Shown piece by piece: positions 26,301 to 33,429 of a DNA stretch of 64,000 nt. This DNA is from Chrysopilus asiliformis (lineage: Eukaryota > Arthropoda > Insecta > Diptera > Rhagionidae). Under the pieces are notes generated by a model, which ran no database searches, had not been told where the DNA came from, and saw only the letters and a list, made by a program, of their open reading frames with translations. The stretch is from contig OZ035962.1 in NCBI GenBank assembly GCA_964034945.1, positions 16,859,388 through 16,923,387 on the forward strand, in the 5' to 3' direction. The position numbers and the translations under genes are program-made. Positions within the stretch are counted from its first letter, which is position 1, and each line of letters begins with the position of its first letter.

Positions 26301-29300
26301 TCCTCGCAACACGCGAGTAGCTGCTATCGAGAAATCTCGGGCTGCTATCGAGAAACCTCCCGGAGGTTCTCTCATGTGGACCGGCACCTTAAAGTAATAC
26401 ACAAATATCCAATATAAAATTTGTTGTTCCTTTTTGATCATCTCATCACCCAACCCCCACTTGCTTCACAGGGATGGGAAACGTGATCGTAACGTAACGA
26501 AACGAAATAACGATTTTTCGGTTTTTCCCTCAAAATTGTCTTACAACGTTATAGAAATTTAATTTCGTTACAAAACGAAATAACGTAACGATAAAAAAAA
26601 TTGAATTTCGCTACATAACGAAATATATAACGTTACGATTTTTTTTTTCGTTTGCCATCCCTGATACCAATAAAGAAATATCAGTTGTGGTCAACACAAA
26701 ACTTTCTTCTACAAAATCTACGACCCTGCGCAATTTACGCTAGAGCCCTGTCGCGTTGTCAACCTAAGACGACCTCCCAATAAATTGTTGGTTCATCCAA
26801 AAATATCAAAAACGTACAAAATTTGAGATAACTTGAGAACGGTAAAAGATATCAATTTACGGTAAATGGCAAAAATGTAGAAAATGTTAACATCTTTAAT
26901 TATTCTTTTAACTGATTTGTCGAAAAACCGTTAGTTTGCAAATTATTCGCAAAAATATGATTTTTTACATATTAATGAAAATATCTCAATAACGGTAAAA
27001 TATAACGGATAACGGTGAAAGACAAAATTGTGCAGAATGCCATTCTCATTAATTCACTTCATACATTCAGTCAGCAAAAACCCGTTAGTTTTCGAGATAA
27101 TTGCAAAAAACTGTTTTTTTTGGAAATAACGGTTTATCTCGATAACAGGTTGAGATATCGAGTTATAGCTAAAGACAAAAGTGTGGGAAATTTTATTTTC
27201 TCCAAGTTTTGTCATACTTAAGGCCACTAAAAAACGCGTAGTTTGGGAGTAAATCGAGAAAAATGAAATTGCGATTTTTGAAAAACCGCCATCTTGGATA
27301 CTTCCGGTTAACGGATGTCCACCAAAAGTTGATAGGATCGTCCCATTTCAGGACCCAACATGCCTATAAAATTTCATGGCGCTAGCTCTATTAGTTTTTG
27401 AGAAATCTTGTACACAGACTGACAGACTGACAGACAGACTGACAGACAGACTGACAGACAGAAAGACATTTTTTAAATATGACTCCAATCGACTCAGGAG
27501 TGATCGGGAAATGTTTTTTAGGCAAAATTAAGAGGTCGAAATTTTTCATGAATACAATACTTTATTATACTCCGTAGAAGAAAGTAAAAATGTGCCGCAA
27601 GTATTGGGTGAAAATTCGAAATCTATTTGAATAAGAGCGGTTAATAAAACACTCAATTGAATAATCTGGGACAAAAGTCTAGTTTTTGGAACTCAGCCGG
27701 GATAACTTGCTTAACCCATTAAGGACAAGCGTCTGGAGATTCGAATTTTTGTAAGAAAATTCGCCTACAGTTTTGCACTGCATTTGAAAAAATCCGGGAC
27801 TGTCCTGAGGATACAAACAGACTTACAAATTAACAGACTAACAGATTAACAGACCAACAGACCAACAGACCAACAGACCAACAGACCAACAGACCAACAG
27901 ACCAACAGACCAACAGACCAACAGACCAACAGACTAAAAGACTAAAAGACTAACAGACTAATAGACTAACAGATTAACAGACTGACAGACTAATAGACAG
28001 ACAGAAAGACAATTCTGTAATATGACTCCAATCGGCTCGGAAGTGCTCGGGAAAGGTTTTTATACCCGTATGGTGAAACCAATGCATGAATTTTGCATGT
28101 CCGTCCGTCCGTTTGTCCGTCTGGCCGTCCGTCCGTCTGTGGCGCGGATTGCGGGTGCACGGATTGAGCTAGAGACCTAAAATTTTACGTAGATTCGTAA
28201 AATTCAAGGCTAAGTTCGTTAATGGGCAAAAATGGACCATTAGGGGGGTACCCCCCATACGAATATCTCAAAAACGGTGCAACTTATCAAAAAAGTGCAA
28301 GAACAAAAGTTATTTAAGACATAAAACTCCCATACATTAAAATCCGATTGGAATAAATTTTAAAGAATTTTATTGAAAAGTTTGACTTCAAAGTGGAATT
28401 TTGATACAACTGTTCACCGTTCACTTAAATCAGCATACGGGTTTTCAATAATTGCCAGATTGGCAATTATTGAAAATGTTTATACTTTGTATAAAAAAGT
28501 AAAAATTGTAGCGCTGACCCAGCCAAACCACTGTCACATCATATTCGGATTCAGTGACCAGAAATTACTACAAAAAAACCCCTCTAATATCAAGTCCACC
28601 AAAAAAAGTCAATTTTTGTTAGCCTGTGTAATTAAAGCTCTAAATTGAAATATATAAATCTACTATTTAATTTCATATGCATGGATTTTTCTTAATTATC
28701 GAAGTTATATTAATTAACTTCCTTCTTTTGTAAATTAACTCTAACTTTCAAAAGTTCAATACGAAAATTAAAAGTCTTGCAATATCTTCTCATAAATATT
28801 CAAATCACATTAAAATGAAACGAAGCATAGATCGATTTGTTGATTCCCTCACAAAACCGCAAAATTTCACACTCAGCCAGTACATATTTGTGAAGTGGAA
28901 AACCGCAAAACGTGAAAATTGGGTTAATTTATGTTTCCGATAGCGTACACAGAACTCAATTTTCCATTTTAAATTAAAATAAAGCCAGATAAAATTTTCA
29001 ATTGCCCGGAATCCATTTAAAATTCAGTAAAATTTCCCACGGTACGGAACGGATGTGGCAATTATATCCATAACAATGAATCAAAAACAAATTTTCCAGA
29101 ATTTTTGAAATTTTCCGCAAACAGCAGTCCTAATTAAAATCCGGTAAATGAATAGTAAATGAACAGAAGAAACGGAAACTTTGTTGCAATTTTGCAGTCT
29201 GGCCTCGGTTAAATATTACAGCATTCGTCGGATAACTGCTACTCGGCTAATTGCACAACCCTTTTAAGTGCAACAGTAAGTCGAACCCACTGCACATATT

Positions 29301-29990
29301 TAAGAATTCCATACAATATTTATTGCTTAACGACAACCCGCTTAAGAGAAAAAAAACCCAAACGGCAACCCGCTTAAGAGCGAATGCATGAGAAATAGTC
29401 TTCAATTAAGTTTTTCCGTCATTTGTTTTCCCCCGGATAAGTGCACAAGTGGTTTTTTCCTTAAAATTTGCAATACTTTTTTTTGTTATATTTTCTTGAT
29501 CGTGTGTATGTATCTTTATACCCCACTGGAAAGGGTAGAAATCGGTGCAATTGTATTGTGATCTTACAATCCTATAGAAAGTAAATGCACGATTTTCTCT
29601 AATTAGGAACCCTGATCAGTGCACAATTTCATGGGTCTCGGATAAGTGCACAACTTTTGTTGTTGAAGAGGTATCGGATAAGCGCAAATGTTCGTAACTG
29701 CACAACAAATACAGAATTTTTCCCATGTGCAATTATCCGGGGAATGCAGTAATTGAATTCGAAATGAGAACCAAGGAAAACCTATAGATATTCAACTGCA
29801 GATAGGAATTACCATTCGTAAATAACAAAAATAATTAATATATACAAAATACTGCAGTGCAGAATTTCATGTAGGTAGTGGTGGATTTTGTATTTTAATT
29901 ATTTTAAATTCATACCAGCGCATAAATTGCACTTGCATAAGTTCCCTTTCGCAGTGACTTCCAGAAGCAGCACGAGTGTATAATTGCCAT
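8254..29990 (-). CDS. Multi-pass membrane protein of an insect-type tetraspan family, eight coding exons
   Basis: Coding exons, 5' to 3' on the minus strand: 29990-29916, 16387-16264, 16127-16042, 15951-15793, 15720-15643, 13950-13800, 13536-13369 and 8348-8254. All have GT/AG borders and matching phases (0,1,0,0,0,1,1), and total 936 nt = 311 codons plus TAA. The product starts MAIIHSCCFWKSLRKGTYAS. It has a first membrane span around LYFGVCSIIM, an exposed loop with HDERKYLAGE, a second span (VIFNILLLICASCGVI), a third after DQRELLVPWILIM, a fourth across FTIDFFIVVLNIYCLLCVI, then SQYQEYKAGRG. A hydrophilic tail of about 125 residues follows, with a PPPP stretch and a basic LKKKHVQFPDEE motif. 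I recall this layout in a conserved insect family of unknown function (DUF4728-like); that label is from memory. It is likely a surface or endomembrane protein. The 13.5 kb first coding intron and the 5 kb last intron hold many transposons. The last exon is the least certain. Confidence 0.8.
9256..9949. mobile_element. Non-autonomous DNA transposon with TA target site
   Basis: Terminal inverted repeats of about 24 bases: GAGTAAGTTCGGGTATTGTG on the left and its reverse complement CACAATACCCGAACTTACTC on the right. TA dinucleotides flank it at 9254-9255 and 9950-9951. Inside, GGCGGGTAATGTGG near 9283 is matched inversely by CCACATTACCCGCC twice (near 9690 and 9732). The TA target fits the Tc1/mariner superfamily. 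No transposase is recognisable; the internal 68-codon frame has no known motif. Confidence 0.75.
9987..10100. mobile_element. Small MITE with TA target site
   Basis: GGGGTATTACCTCAC at the left end is matched imperfectly by GTGATGTGAATACCCC at the right, with TA on both sides (9985-9986, 10101-10102). A similar end, ATGTGAATACCCCTA, lies near 15605-15619. Confidence 0.65.
10103..11329. other. Intronic stretch without recognisable feature
   Basis: Part of the last intron of the minus-strand membrane protein gene. A GC-rich island lies at about 10620-10770 with overlapping short frames on both strands. None has a splice context matching the host gene, and I do not recognise the sequence. Confidence 0.35.
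11405..12025 (+). mobile_element. piggyBac-like non-autonomous element
   Basis: TTAA lies at both ends (11405-11408 and 12022-12025), the piggyBac target site. Terminal repeats begin CCCTGATAGTATGTTC on the left and, on the reverse strand, CCCTGCTAATATGTTC on the right (14 of 16 match). GTTCGGGTCTATATGACCCG occurs at 11421, at 11600 (starting ...CGTTCGGG) and inverted at 11964-11983. An acidic reading frame at 11736-11933 looks like the start of a transposase. The element lies in the last intron of the membrane protein gene. Confidence 0.85.
11736..11933 (+). pseudogene. Truncated piggyBac-type transposase start
   Basis: A frame of 65 codons beginning MAHQLAESEILALLEVSDS and continuing with acidic runs such as EFEDNTSHVCEIDTSEDVSD. 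An acidic, low-complexity N-terminus directly inside the left end is usual for piggyBac transposases. The catalytic core and the C-terminal zinc-binding domain are absent; only about 90 bases separate the stop from the right end. A start seven codons upstream (11715) is also open. It is non-functional as a transposase. Identity rests on context (TTAA, CCCT ends) more than on sequence. Confidence 0.6.
12129..12494. mobile_element. MITE with TAA target duplication (PIF/Harbinger-like)
   Basis: Ends CCCCACGACTCCATTAGAC and, inverted, CCCCACGATTCCTTAGAC are flanked by TAA at 12126-12128 and 12495-12497. A 3-bp TWA duplication is typical of PIF/Harbinger. Inside, AAATGTCAACCAGGC and AAATGTCAACTAGG are direct repeats. 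Confidence 0.75.
13369..13950 (-). CDS. Exons encoding the cytoplasmic tail of the tetraspan gene
   Basis: Exons 13800-13950 and 13369-13536 encode a polar tail: ANNVRYTPPPPSTTT, then CPHTNFTIIPEETQLNGSIG, then VVSNTPPHKQRLTKILKKK, then HVQFPDEENTKS and INEDTNGNGRVIDDKLP. No membrane span is seen. The donor of the first is GTTAGT and of the second GTGAGA. The Gly codon split between them (G|GT) joins correctly. The basic LTKILKKKHVQF patch next to an acidic stretch could be a docking or phosphorylation region; this is inference from composition only. Confidence 0.82.
14150..14805. repeat. Modular dispersed repeat, family T (copy 1)
   Basis: Three similar modules of about 175 bases (near 14168, 14345 and 14520) each contain a CGGGAAAACGGCTGAACCG-like word, TTGAAATTTGGCATG and the G-rich GGGGGGAGTAAGGGGAGGGG. 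One end carries a (CTGT)n tract next to ATATATAAAAATGAG; the other ends GGCAACGACGGGTATGCAAG then CTAGT. A second copy in opposite orientation lies at 43175-43850. The frames in it on both strands come from the repeated modules. Confidence 0.7.
14812..15285 (+). repeat. Dispersed repeat, family E (copy 1), with G-rich tract
   Basis: Begins CCAGTGGTGAAGGCGTATTT and runs through GTTTATAGCGGTTTGAA to the AACACGCGTCGGCAT region. An inverted relative is at 17330-17640 (AAATACGCCTACGCCACTGG). It includes a near-continuous G run at 14861-14890. Confidence 0.55.
15316..15467. mobile_element. Short MITE
   Basis: Ends TGCTGGGTTTACACGAATG and, inverted, TGCTGCGTTTACACGAATG. Internal words ATGGACAAGTTCATTC and TTATGAGAGATTGTCATT also occur in the hairpin at 2878-3202, which is therefore a longer relative. 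It lies just downstream (on the gene's strand) of exon 15643-15720. Confidence 0.8.
15475..15560 (-). repeat. Fragment of dispersed repeat family C
   Basis: AAGTATTGTATTCATGAAAA then GTTTCGACCTTTTAATTTTG is the reverse complement of the end of the family C copy near 27530-27570. Confidence 0.55.
15643..16387 (-). CDS. Membrane-span exon cluster of the tetraspan gene
   Basis: Four exons (16264-16387, 16042-16127, 15793-15951, 15643-15720) separated by introns of 136, 90 and 72 bases encode spans 1-4. Donors are GTAAGT, GTAAGA, GTAAGC and GTAAGT; acceptors are CTTACAG, GTTTACAG, TTTTCAG and TTTACAG. Codons split across junctions rejoin cleanly (for example A|CT giving Thr between the first two). 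The block carries the most conserved parts, including RELLVPWI, FEPLTATLFTIDFF and VISQYQEYKAGRG. Confidence 0.88.
16388..17329. other. Start of the 13.5 kb first coding intron; no gene seen
   Basis: Intronic sequence right of the exon cluster. A 113-codon plus-strand frame at 16996-17337 overlaps repeat-like text (GTATAGAAGAGAGGGGAAAA, similar to family B) and I do not regard it as a gene. Confidence 0.4.
17330..17640 (-). repeat. Dispersed repeat, family E (copy 2, inverted)
   Basis: Shares CAAACCGCTATAAA and AAATACGCCTACGCCACTGG with the copy at 14812-15285 in the opposite orientation. The two inverted copies lie about 2 kb apart. Confidence 0.5.
17735..18180 (+). repeat. Dispersed repeat, family D
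   Basis: Starts AGCTTTTATTTAGCTTGCC with CTTCGTGTCTGTC. Two degenerate tandem units, each with TTTCCTTAAATTTTCCGG and GGAGGTTTTTGGGGTCGCT, follow at about 17890-17980 and 18000-18080. Related copies occur at 20190-20460, 21340-21800, 34320-35140, 39770-40060 and 62597-62720. Confidence 0.65.
18181..19365. other. Intronic stretch without recognisable feature
   Basis: AT-rich intron of the membrane protein gene. No terminal inverted repeats and no frame above 80 codons; no coding block with splice phase fitting the host gene. Confidence 0.4.
19370..19850 (+). repeat. Dispersed repeat, family B
   Basis: ACATAAGAAAAGCTAGAAT, AGGGGCCAATCGTC, TATGGGGGAGGGAGAAGG and TTTACGAGAAACGG match the copies near 3880 and 42540. 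It ends with a short GGACGGACAGACGG tract and GGTATACTAAATCTAATATG. Confidence 0.65.
19944..20043. mobile_element. 100-bp pogo/Tigger-like MITE
   Basis: Ends CAGTAGAATCCGGATAATTC and, inverted, CAGTAGAATCCCGATAATTC are flanked by TA at 19942-19943 and 20044-20045. CAGTA starts and TA targets are typical of pogo-group Tc1/mariner elements. The interior consists almost wholly of further CGAATTA / TAATTCG words. Confidence 0.8.
20190..21060 (+). repeat. Dispersed repeats, family D and an attached tandem part
   Basis: TTTTGTTTAGCTTGC and TCTGGAAAATATCTTATCTG match family D. From about 20760 to 21000 a unit with ACTCAAACCACTCCCT and GGTTTTCAGTGTTG is present twice in diverged form. Confidence 0.5.
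21340..21800 (+). repeat. Dispersed repeat, family D
   Basis: AGCTTTTATTTAGCTTGCC, a (CTGT)n tract and two tandem units with AAGGATAACGTGATTATCC and GGGGGTTTTTGGGGTCGCTG (near 21535-21610 and 21655-21730). The two short minus-strand frames here are duplicates of each other. Confidence 0.7.
21808..22076. repeat. Hairpin repeat 1
   Basis: Arms about 21808-21930 and 21959-22076 are near-perfect inverted repeats. The stem includes GCACTAAAAAGAAAAAAATA then ATTTTCTGGACG and GTGTATCACAAATATAAAAG. It is attached to the end of a family D copy. The first block is shared with hairpins at 35180, 39580 and 45753. Confidence 0.8.
22100..26130. other. Intronic stretch with little recognisable structure
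   Basis: About 4 kb of the first coding intron of the membrane protein gene. I see no complete transposon and no frame with recognisable protein motifs. A GTCTGTCTGTCCGTG word near 24460 and CAGACAGCCGACAGCCG near 24570 mark a decayed dispersed repeat. A minus-strand open block at about 24080-24140 ends in a GTAAAC donor-like word but is not needed by the gene. Confidence 0.4.
26135..26389. mobile_element. MITE with TAA target duplication
   Basis: Ends AGGTGCCGGTCCACATGAGA and its exact inverse at the right are flanked by TAA at 26132-26134 and 26390-26392. The interior is rich in CTCGCGAG- and CTCTCG-type words. A larger relative is at 50187-51403. PIF/Harbinger-like by target size. Confidence 0.85.
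26469..26663. mobile_element. MITE with CAGGGATGG ends (hAT-like)
   Basis: CAGGGATGGGAAACG at the left is matched by CGTTTGCCATCCCTG at the right. The interior repeats AACGAAATAACG and AACGTTAC words. CAGGG termini suggest hAT, but I could not find an 8-bp target duplication. A second copy lies at 61486, broken by other elements. Confidence 0.7.
26700..27610 (+). repeat. Dispersed repeat, family C
   Basis: Several diverged units with GATAACTTGAGAACGGTAAA-like words, then CTTCCGGTTAACGG and an ACAGACTGACAG tract at 27413-27463, then GACTCCAATCGACTCAGGAG. A related end recurs at 28020-28055 and, inverted, at 15475-15560. Confidence 0.55.
27830..28012. repeat. Minisatellite based on ACCAACAG
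   Basis: Nine or more perfect ACCAACAG units from about 27853 to 27930, flanked by ACTAACAG, ACTAAAAG and ACTGACAG variants. It lies at the same position within a family C-like repeat as the ACAGACTG tract at 27413. Confidence 0.85.
28055..28520 (+). repeat. Dispersed repeat, family R
   Basis: TATACCCGTATGGTGAAACC, a CCGTCCGT tract, GGCAAAAATGGACCATTAGG, AAACTCCCATACATTAAAAT then CCGATTGGAA, and CCAGATTGGCAATTATTG. Copies: 45060-45530 and, inverted, inside 4290-4600. Confidence 0.65.
28521..29218. other. Intronic stretch without recognisable feature
   Basis: AT-rich sequence inside the first coding intron. No splice-flanked coding block and no inverted repeats found. Confidence 0.35.
29219..29749. 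mobile_element. pogo/Tigger-like non-autonomous element
   Basis: Ends CAGCATTCGTCGGATAACTG and, inverted, CTGCATTCCCCGGATAATTG, with TA at 29217-29218 and 29750-29751. CGGATAAGTGCACAA at 29434 recurs near 29639 and, diverged, near 29612 and 29675. ACCCGCTTAAGAG occurs twice near 29337 and 29368. It lies in the first coding intron, 167 bases from the first coding exon. Confidence 0.7.
29916..29990 (-). CDS. First coding exon of the tetraspan gene
   Basis: The ATG is at 29990-29988 and the exon ends in CTG before the donor GTATGA, in phase 0. It encodes MAIIHSCCFWKSLRKGTYAS plus AIYAL: a short cytoplasmic start with the CC-x-W motif leading into membrane span 1, which continues in the next exon at 16387. 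The start is supported by an in-frame TAG a few codons upstream. The sequence TTTCTATAG just before ACATCC (boundary 30020/30021) could be an acceptor, so a noncoding first exon may lie further right. Confidence 0.75.
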
Positions 29991-29999
29991 ATCCTTTGG

Positions 30000-31135
30000 C
30001 GATGATTGCCTGGAGGATGTCTATAGAAATATGGTTTCAATTTGTAGTTTGATTAAGTGCTTATTTAGCCAAAGTCAAGGAGCACGTAAACAACATTCAC
30101 CCAGCATTGTCAGTTTTCACAATGAAACACTTTTCCAAATAGAAAAACACAAACAACTGACAGCGGTCTAACAATAAACACGATTACAGTGTGGCGCAAA
30201 AAGAAAATAAATAAAGAAAACCAAGAATAAATAATAGAAATTTGCCTTTTTCCCGTCGTAGATATTGAAAGATTGCCCACCACACCACACCACCACCGCC
30301 ACCAATTCAATTCAAGGTACCCGAACCTTAACGAGGATCAATTTTATTAAACTGTTTACGGCGAATTTATGTACCCTTCTCAACCAACTCCTTTTATCTT
30401 AAACTGAAGAAATACAACACGACGAAAAATGTATCCCCTTAAATCCAAAGTGATTTAAATCGACAAAGTTTTGCGTAAGGAAAACCTCTGTTGATATTCG
30501 AAAACCCTTTGCGGGAATTTTTTTTTATTATTTTTCAAAATATTTTCCCGGCAATTTTCCGAGCAGCAAATTTTTTGGCATCCGACTTGGCCAAAGTTTA
30601 ACGCGGAACTGACATAAACACAAATTTCGGTTTCCTGTACGCCGAGCAGAGGAAACGAATTTTCCGACTTTCATATACATGATCCGCGTTTGGAAAAGTT
30701 GGATAGACGGCAGAATCCTTTCATTTCGTCCTTACGCCTTTCTACACCGGAATGTTTCCTTGGAATACGCTCCAGAATGCGATGTGTCTTCTGGTTTCAT
30801 TCATATATTGGCAGAGGTTGTTGTTCCGAGATAGAAATGTGGATTCTCATGTGCTGCACGAGGAAAAGTTTGTTTTGAAAATTGGTGAAAGCTTTCGTTT
30901 TCCATTTTGGAATGCGCATGTGGGAGAATTTTGCGAATTTCTCACACATTTTTTCTGAGATTGAACTCTCGCAAAGAATGATAATGAGTTGTGGGATTCC
31001 GGTTTTCCTTGGAAAAATTTCCCAGTATTCTTTTTGTTCAATTCAAAAGAAAAAAATGAAGGAATGCATTAAGATGAAGATACTGTACTTTTATTTAAAT
31101 ACAAGAAAATACGTATGGGAAGAAATTCCTTTTTA
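30000..31135. promoter_or_regulatory. 5' flank of the tetraspan gene (noncoding)
   Basis: Directly upstream of the minus-strand start codon. No protein-coding block is convincing on either strand, and composition is less AT-rich than the surroundings near 30570-30920. A CACCACACCACACCACCACC tract lies near 30278. It could hold the promoter or a 5' UTR exon, but I find no TATA box or initiator I would defend. Confidence 0.3.
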
Positions 31136-32420
31136 AACTACACAGAAAAAGATATTGGAACCTTCCTACCGAAATTGCATGTTCCAGTCCCAAATTTATG
31201 GGGAAAAGCGGCATAGTGGCCTAATATGGGAGTCAGTCCTATAAAAATTGTAACAGGTCCCAAATTTTTTAGGACACATTCCAACAAAAAAAATTGTCGT
31301 ATTGTTTTTTTTGTGTAATCATTCCCAAAATTATAGGAGGGATTACTGTAATGTTGGACGTGTTCTACAAAACATTTTGTAAGGGACTCAATCCTAAAAT
31401 GAAAGGAATGAATCCTACAAAGTGTTGTAACATCTCCACTGATTATTGGACTCTCTTCTATATATGCGAGATATTCTCAGTTGAAATAAGATTGGTTCCT
31501 ATTATTATAACACCAAGTCCTATCCGAATAGAATTGACTACTTTTTTTTATTGGATTCCGTCCAATTTTATTGGGGACCGACAAAAATTCGAGTTATCAA
31601 ATATACGAGATAGGGAACTACGAGGGGTTTGAAAATATTCGAGATATCAAACAACTCGAGTACTAAAATGCCCTGTAATTAAAAAAAATTATCTGACACC
31701 TCCGAGATATTCTCTAGGTTGGACCTGCCTAATACGACACTCTAAAGGAGCCTCCACACGTTCAATGTTATTTGACAATTTTACTTGAATGACTCATATT
31801 TCAACGTTTTGATGCTCTTCAATGTTACGTGTGGAGGCAATTTCCATCAATGTTACTTGACGAAAACTTTCATCAATAATACTTGTCAAGTAACATTGAA
31901 CGTGTGGCGGCTCCTTTAGAGTGTCGTATTAGGCAGGTCCAACCTATATAAACCACGAGCTCGCAAACCACATGTGAATTATAATTGAAGAAAAAAAATT
32001 GGGTTGAATTACCATATACGGTGAATCCTATTTGCATAGGAATAAATCCGGATTCGTTCTTAGGATTTGTTCCAATTTTTTTGTAGGACTGAGTGCTATA
32101 TAATATTGGAGTCACTTCAAAAAACAATGGGAACGATTCCATTTCATAATACGGCATTGTTTCCTCCTCTGTATAGAAATGTCTCCAGTAAAAACTAGGA
32201 ACGGGTGCTACTTTTGTTGGAATATGTCTACTTTTCTCTCAGCCCTATAAACTAGGACTATTTCCAATATTTATGGAAGCCTTTGCTACAAAATGGTACA
32301 GCGAGTCCTATAATCGCTTTCCCATATTCTATAGGAACGTTTCCTATGCGGATTTTTTTCCGTATAGTCAAACCTAGTGCTAATGCCTTATCGTATATAT
32401 TTCATATGTGGAAGAGTTCT
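31136..32420. repeat. Degenerate element built from CCTAT/TAGGA words
   Basis: Two halves (31136-31640 and 31960-32390) are unusually dense in TCCTATA, TAGGA, GGAATGAATCC and ATTGGACTC-type words spaced roughly 20-40 bases apart on both strands. ACAGAAAAAGATATTGGAA near 31142 is roughly mirrored by ATGCGGATTTTTTTCCGTAT near 32345. The middle is occupied by a MITE. The frames in it are repeat-derived. Confidence 0.45.
31717..31944. mobile_element. MITE with about 62-bp terminal inverted repeats
   Basis: GGTTGGACCTGCCTAATACG at the left (with CACTCTAAAGGAGCCTCC after it) is matched almost exactly in inverse orientation at 31883-31944. Flanked by TA (31715-31716, 31945-31946). Confidence 0.85.
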
Positions 32421-32466
32421 CATACCTGTGGAAGAGTTCTCATACCTGTGGAAGAGTTCTCATACC
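32407..32466. repeat. Three tandem copies of a 20-bp unit
   Basis: TGTGGAAGAGTTCTCATACC is repeated three times without change. Confidence 0.95.
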
Positions 32467-32709
32467 AGTATTGGTCAATTCTCCAGCCGTGTCTGATCAA
32501 ACCATCGGTCTAACCGGTCAAACGCTGTCGTTACGGCCAAGTCAACCTTTTTATTTGGATTACTAATTTATTTGGATTATTATATTCTATTTGGACCATA
32601 CTAGAGGGAGTTCCAATGGCTTGGACAGATGTTAACAGAAAATAAGACAATTTTTTTTGTTAAAATTATTTGATTTCTTTATGGAATCATGTTATTTGGA
32701 ACATGGAAA

Positions 32710-32945
32710 TTATGTGTGAAAGATAATAGCGCTCAAATGTTCGCCAAGACTTCGATGGCACACCTCCATGCGATGGTCAAAATTTTCGATGACATCTCTG
32801 CGTAATTGATCCTCGATCTCACGAATATGCCTTGTTATCTCATCCTTCAGGTGTTGAATTGTTGTTGGCTTGTTGGCATAGACGTTACTCTTAAGATAAC
32901 CTCAAAAAGGAAGAAGTCCACAGGCACGATCTTGGTGGTGTGAAG
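32710..32945 (-). pseudogene. C-terminal remnant of a Tc1/mariner (IS630-type) transposase
   Basis: The minus strand from 32901 to 32710 reads GYLKSNVYANKPTTIQHLKD, then EITRHIREIEDQLRRDVIEN, FDHRMEVCHRSLGEHL and a stop. This is the usual end of insect Tc1/mariner-group transposases, after the DDE/D core (pattern ..DFFLWGYLKSKVY..KP..). Just upstream PVDFFLF is visible, but one base is missing before the Gly codon, and further upstream the frame is lost. The HTH domain and catalytic residues are not present. It is a dead fragment, of a different subfamily from the mariner at 39213-40449. Confidence 0.8.
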
Positions 32946-33193
32946 TGCAATCACGAAGTGTGCGAAATCCATTTTTGTATCAAAAACAAAAACTGACCGT
33001 TACATATCGAACCATAACTTAAAATTTGGATTCAATTTCAAAATTCTTACAAAAACTTTTAACTGTATCAATTTTCAAGTTGAAAACTTGTTCAAGTAAT
33101 TTGATTATCTCACCAAATTCATCTAAATTGATCCTGTCTTGTAAATTGAAAAAAAAGTTTTGTAATTTGAAAAAATTCCTACTCGAAAGCAAT

Positions 33194-33414
33194 GGCCCTT
33201 ACCAATGAGCTGTTACTAACTTAGTAACAACTTAAGGCTTGTGCGAAACAGTCTAATTGCATGCTAATTCTAGTACGTTTTCAATCATTTATTACAGCGA
33301 ACTGGAAACTTTCCAATAAAAATTAGAATTTGAACCGAAATTAGCAAGCAATTAGCCCGTTTCGCACATGCCAAAAGTTGTTACTAATTTAGTTACAGCT
33401 CATTGGTAAGGGCC
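33194..33414. mobile_element. MITE
   Basis: GGCCCTTACCAATGAGCTGT at the left and its inverse ACAGCTCATTGGTAAGGGCC at the right end. Inner parts also pair (TTACTAACTTAGTAAC with TTACTAATTTAGTTAC; TGCGAAAC with GTTTCGCA). No convincing target duplication. Confidence 0.8.
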
Positions 33415-33429
33415 AATAACAGTAAACAA

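Noticed and set aside
30110..30310. 66-codon minus frame starting MNWWRWWCGVV, upstream of the membrane protein start
   Set aside because: Its start comes from a CCACCACCACC tract, and it does not join in phase to the first coding exon.
31294..31632. 112-codon frame
   Set aside because: It is built from the recurring CCTAT/TAGGA words of the local repeat, with no protein motif.
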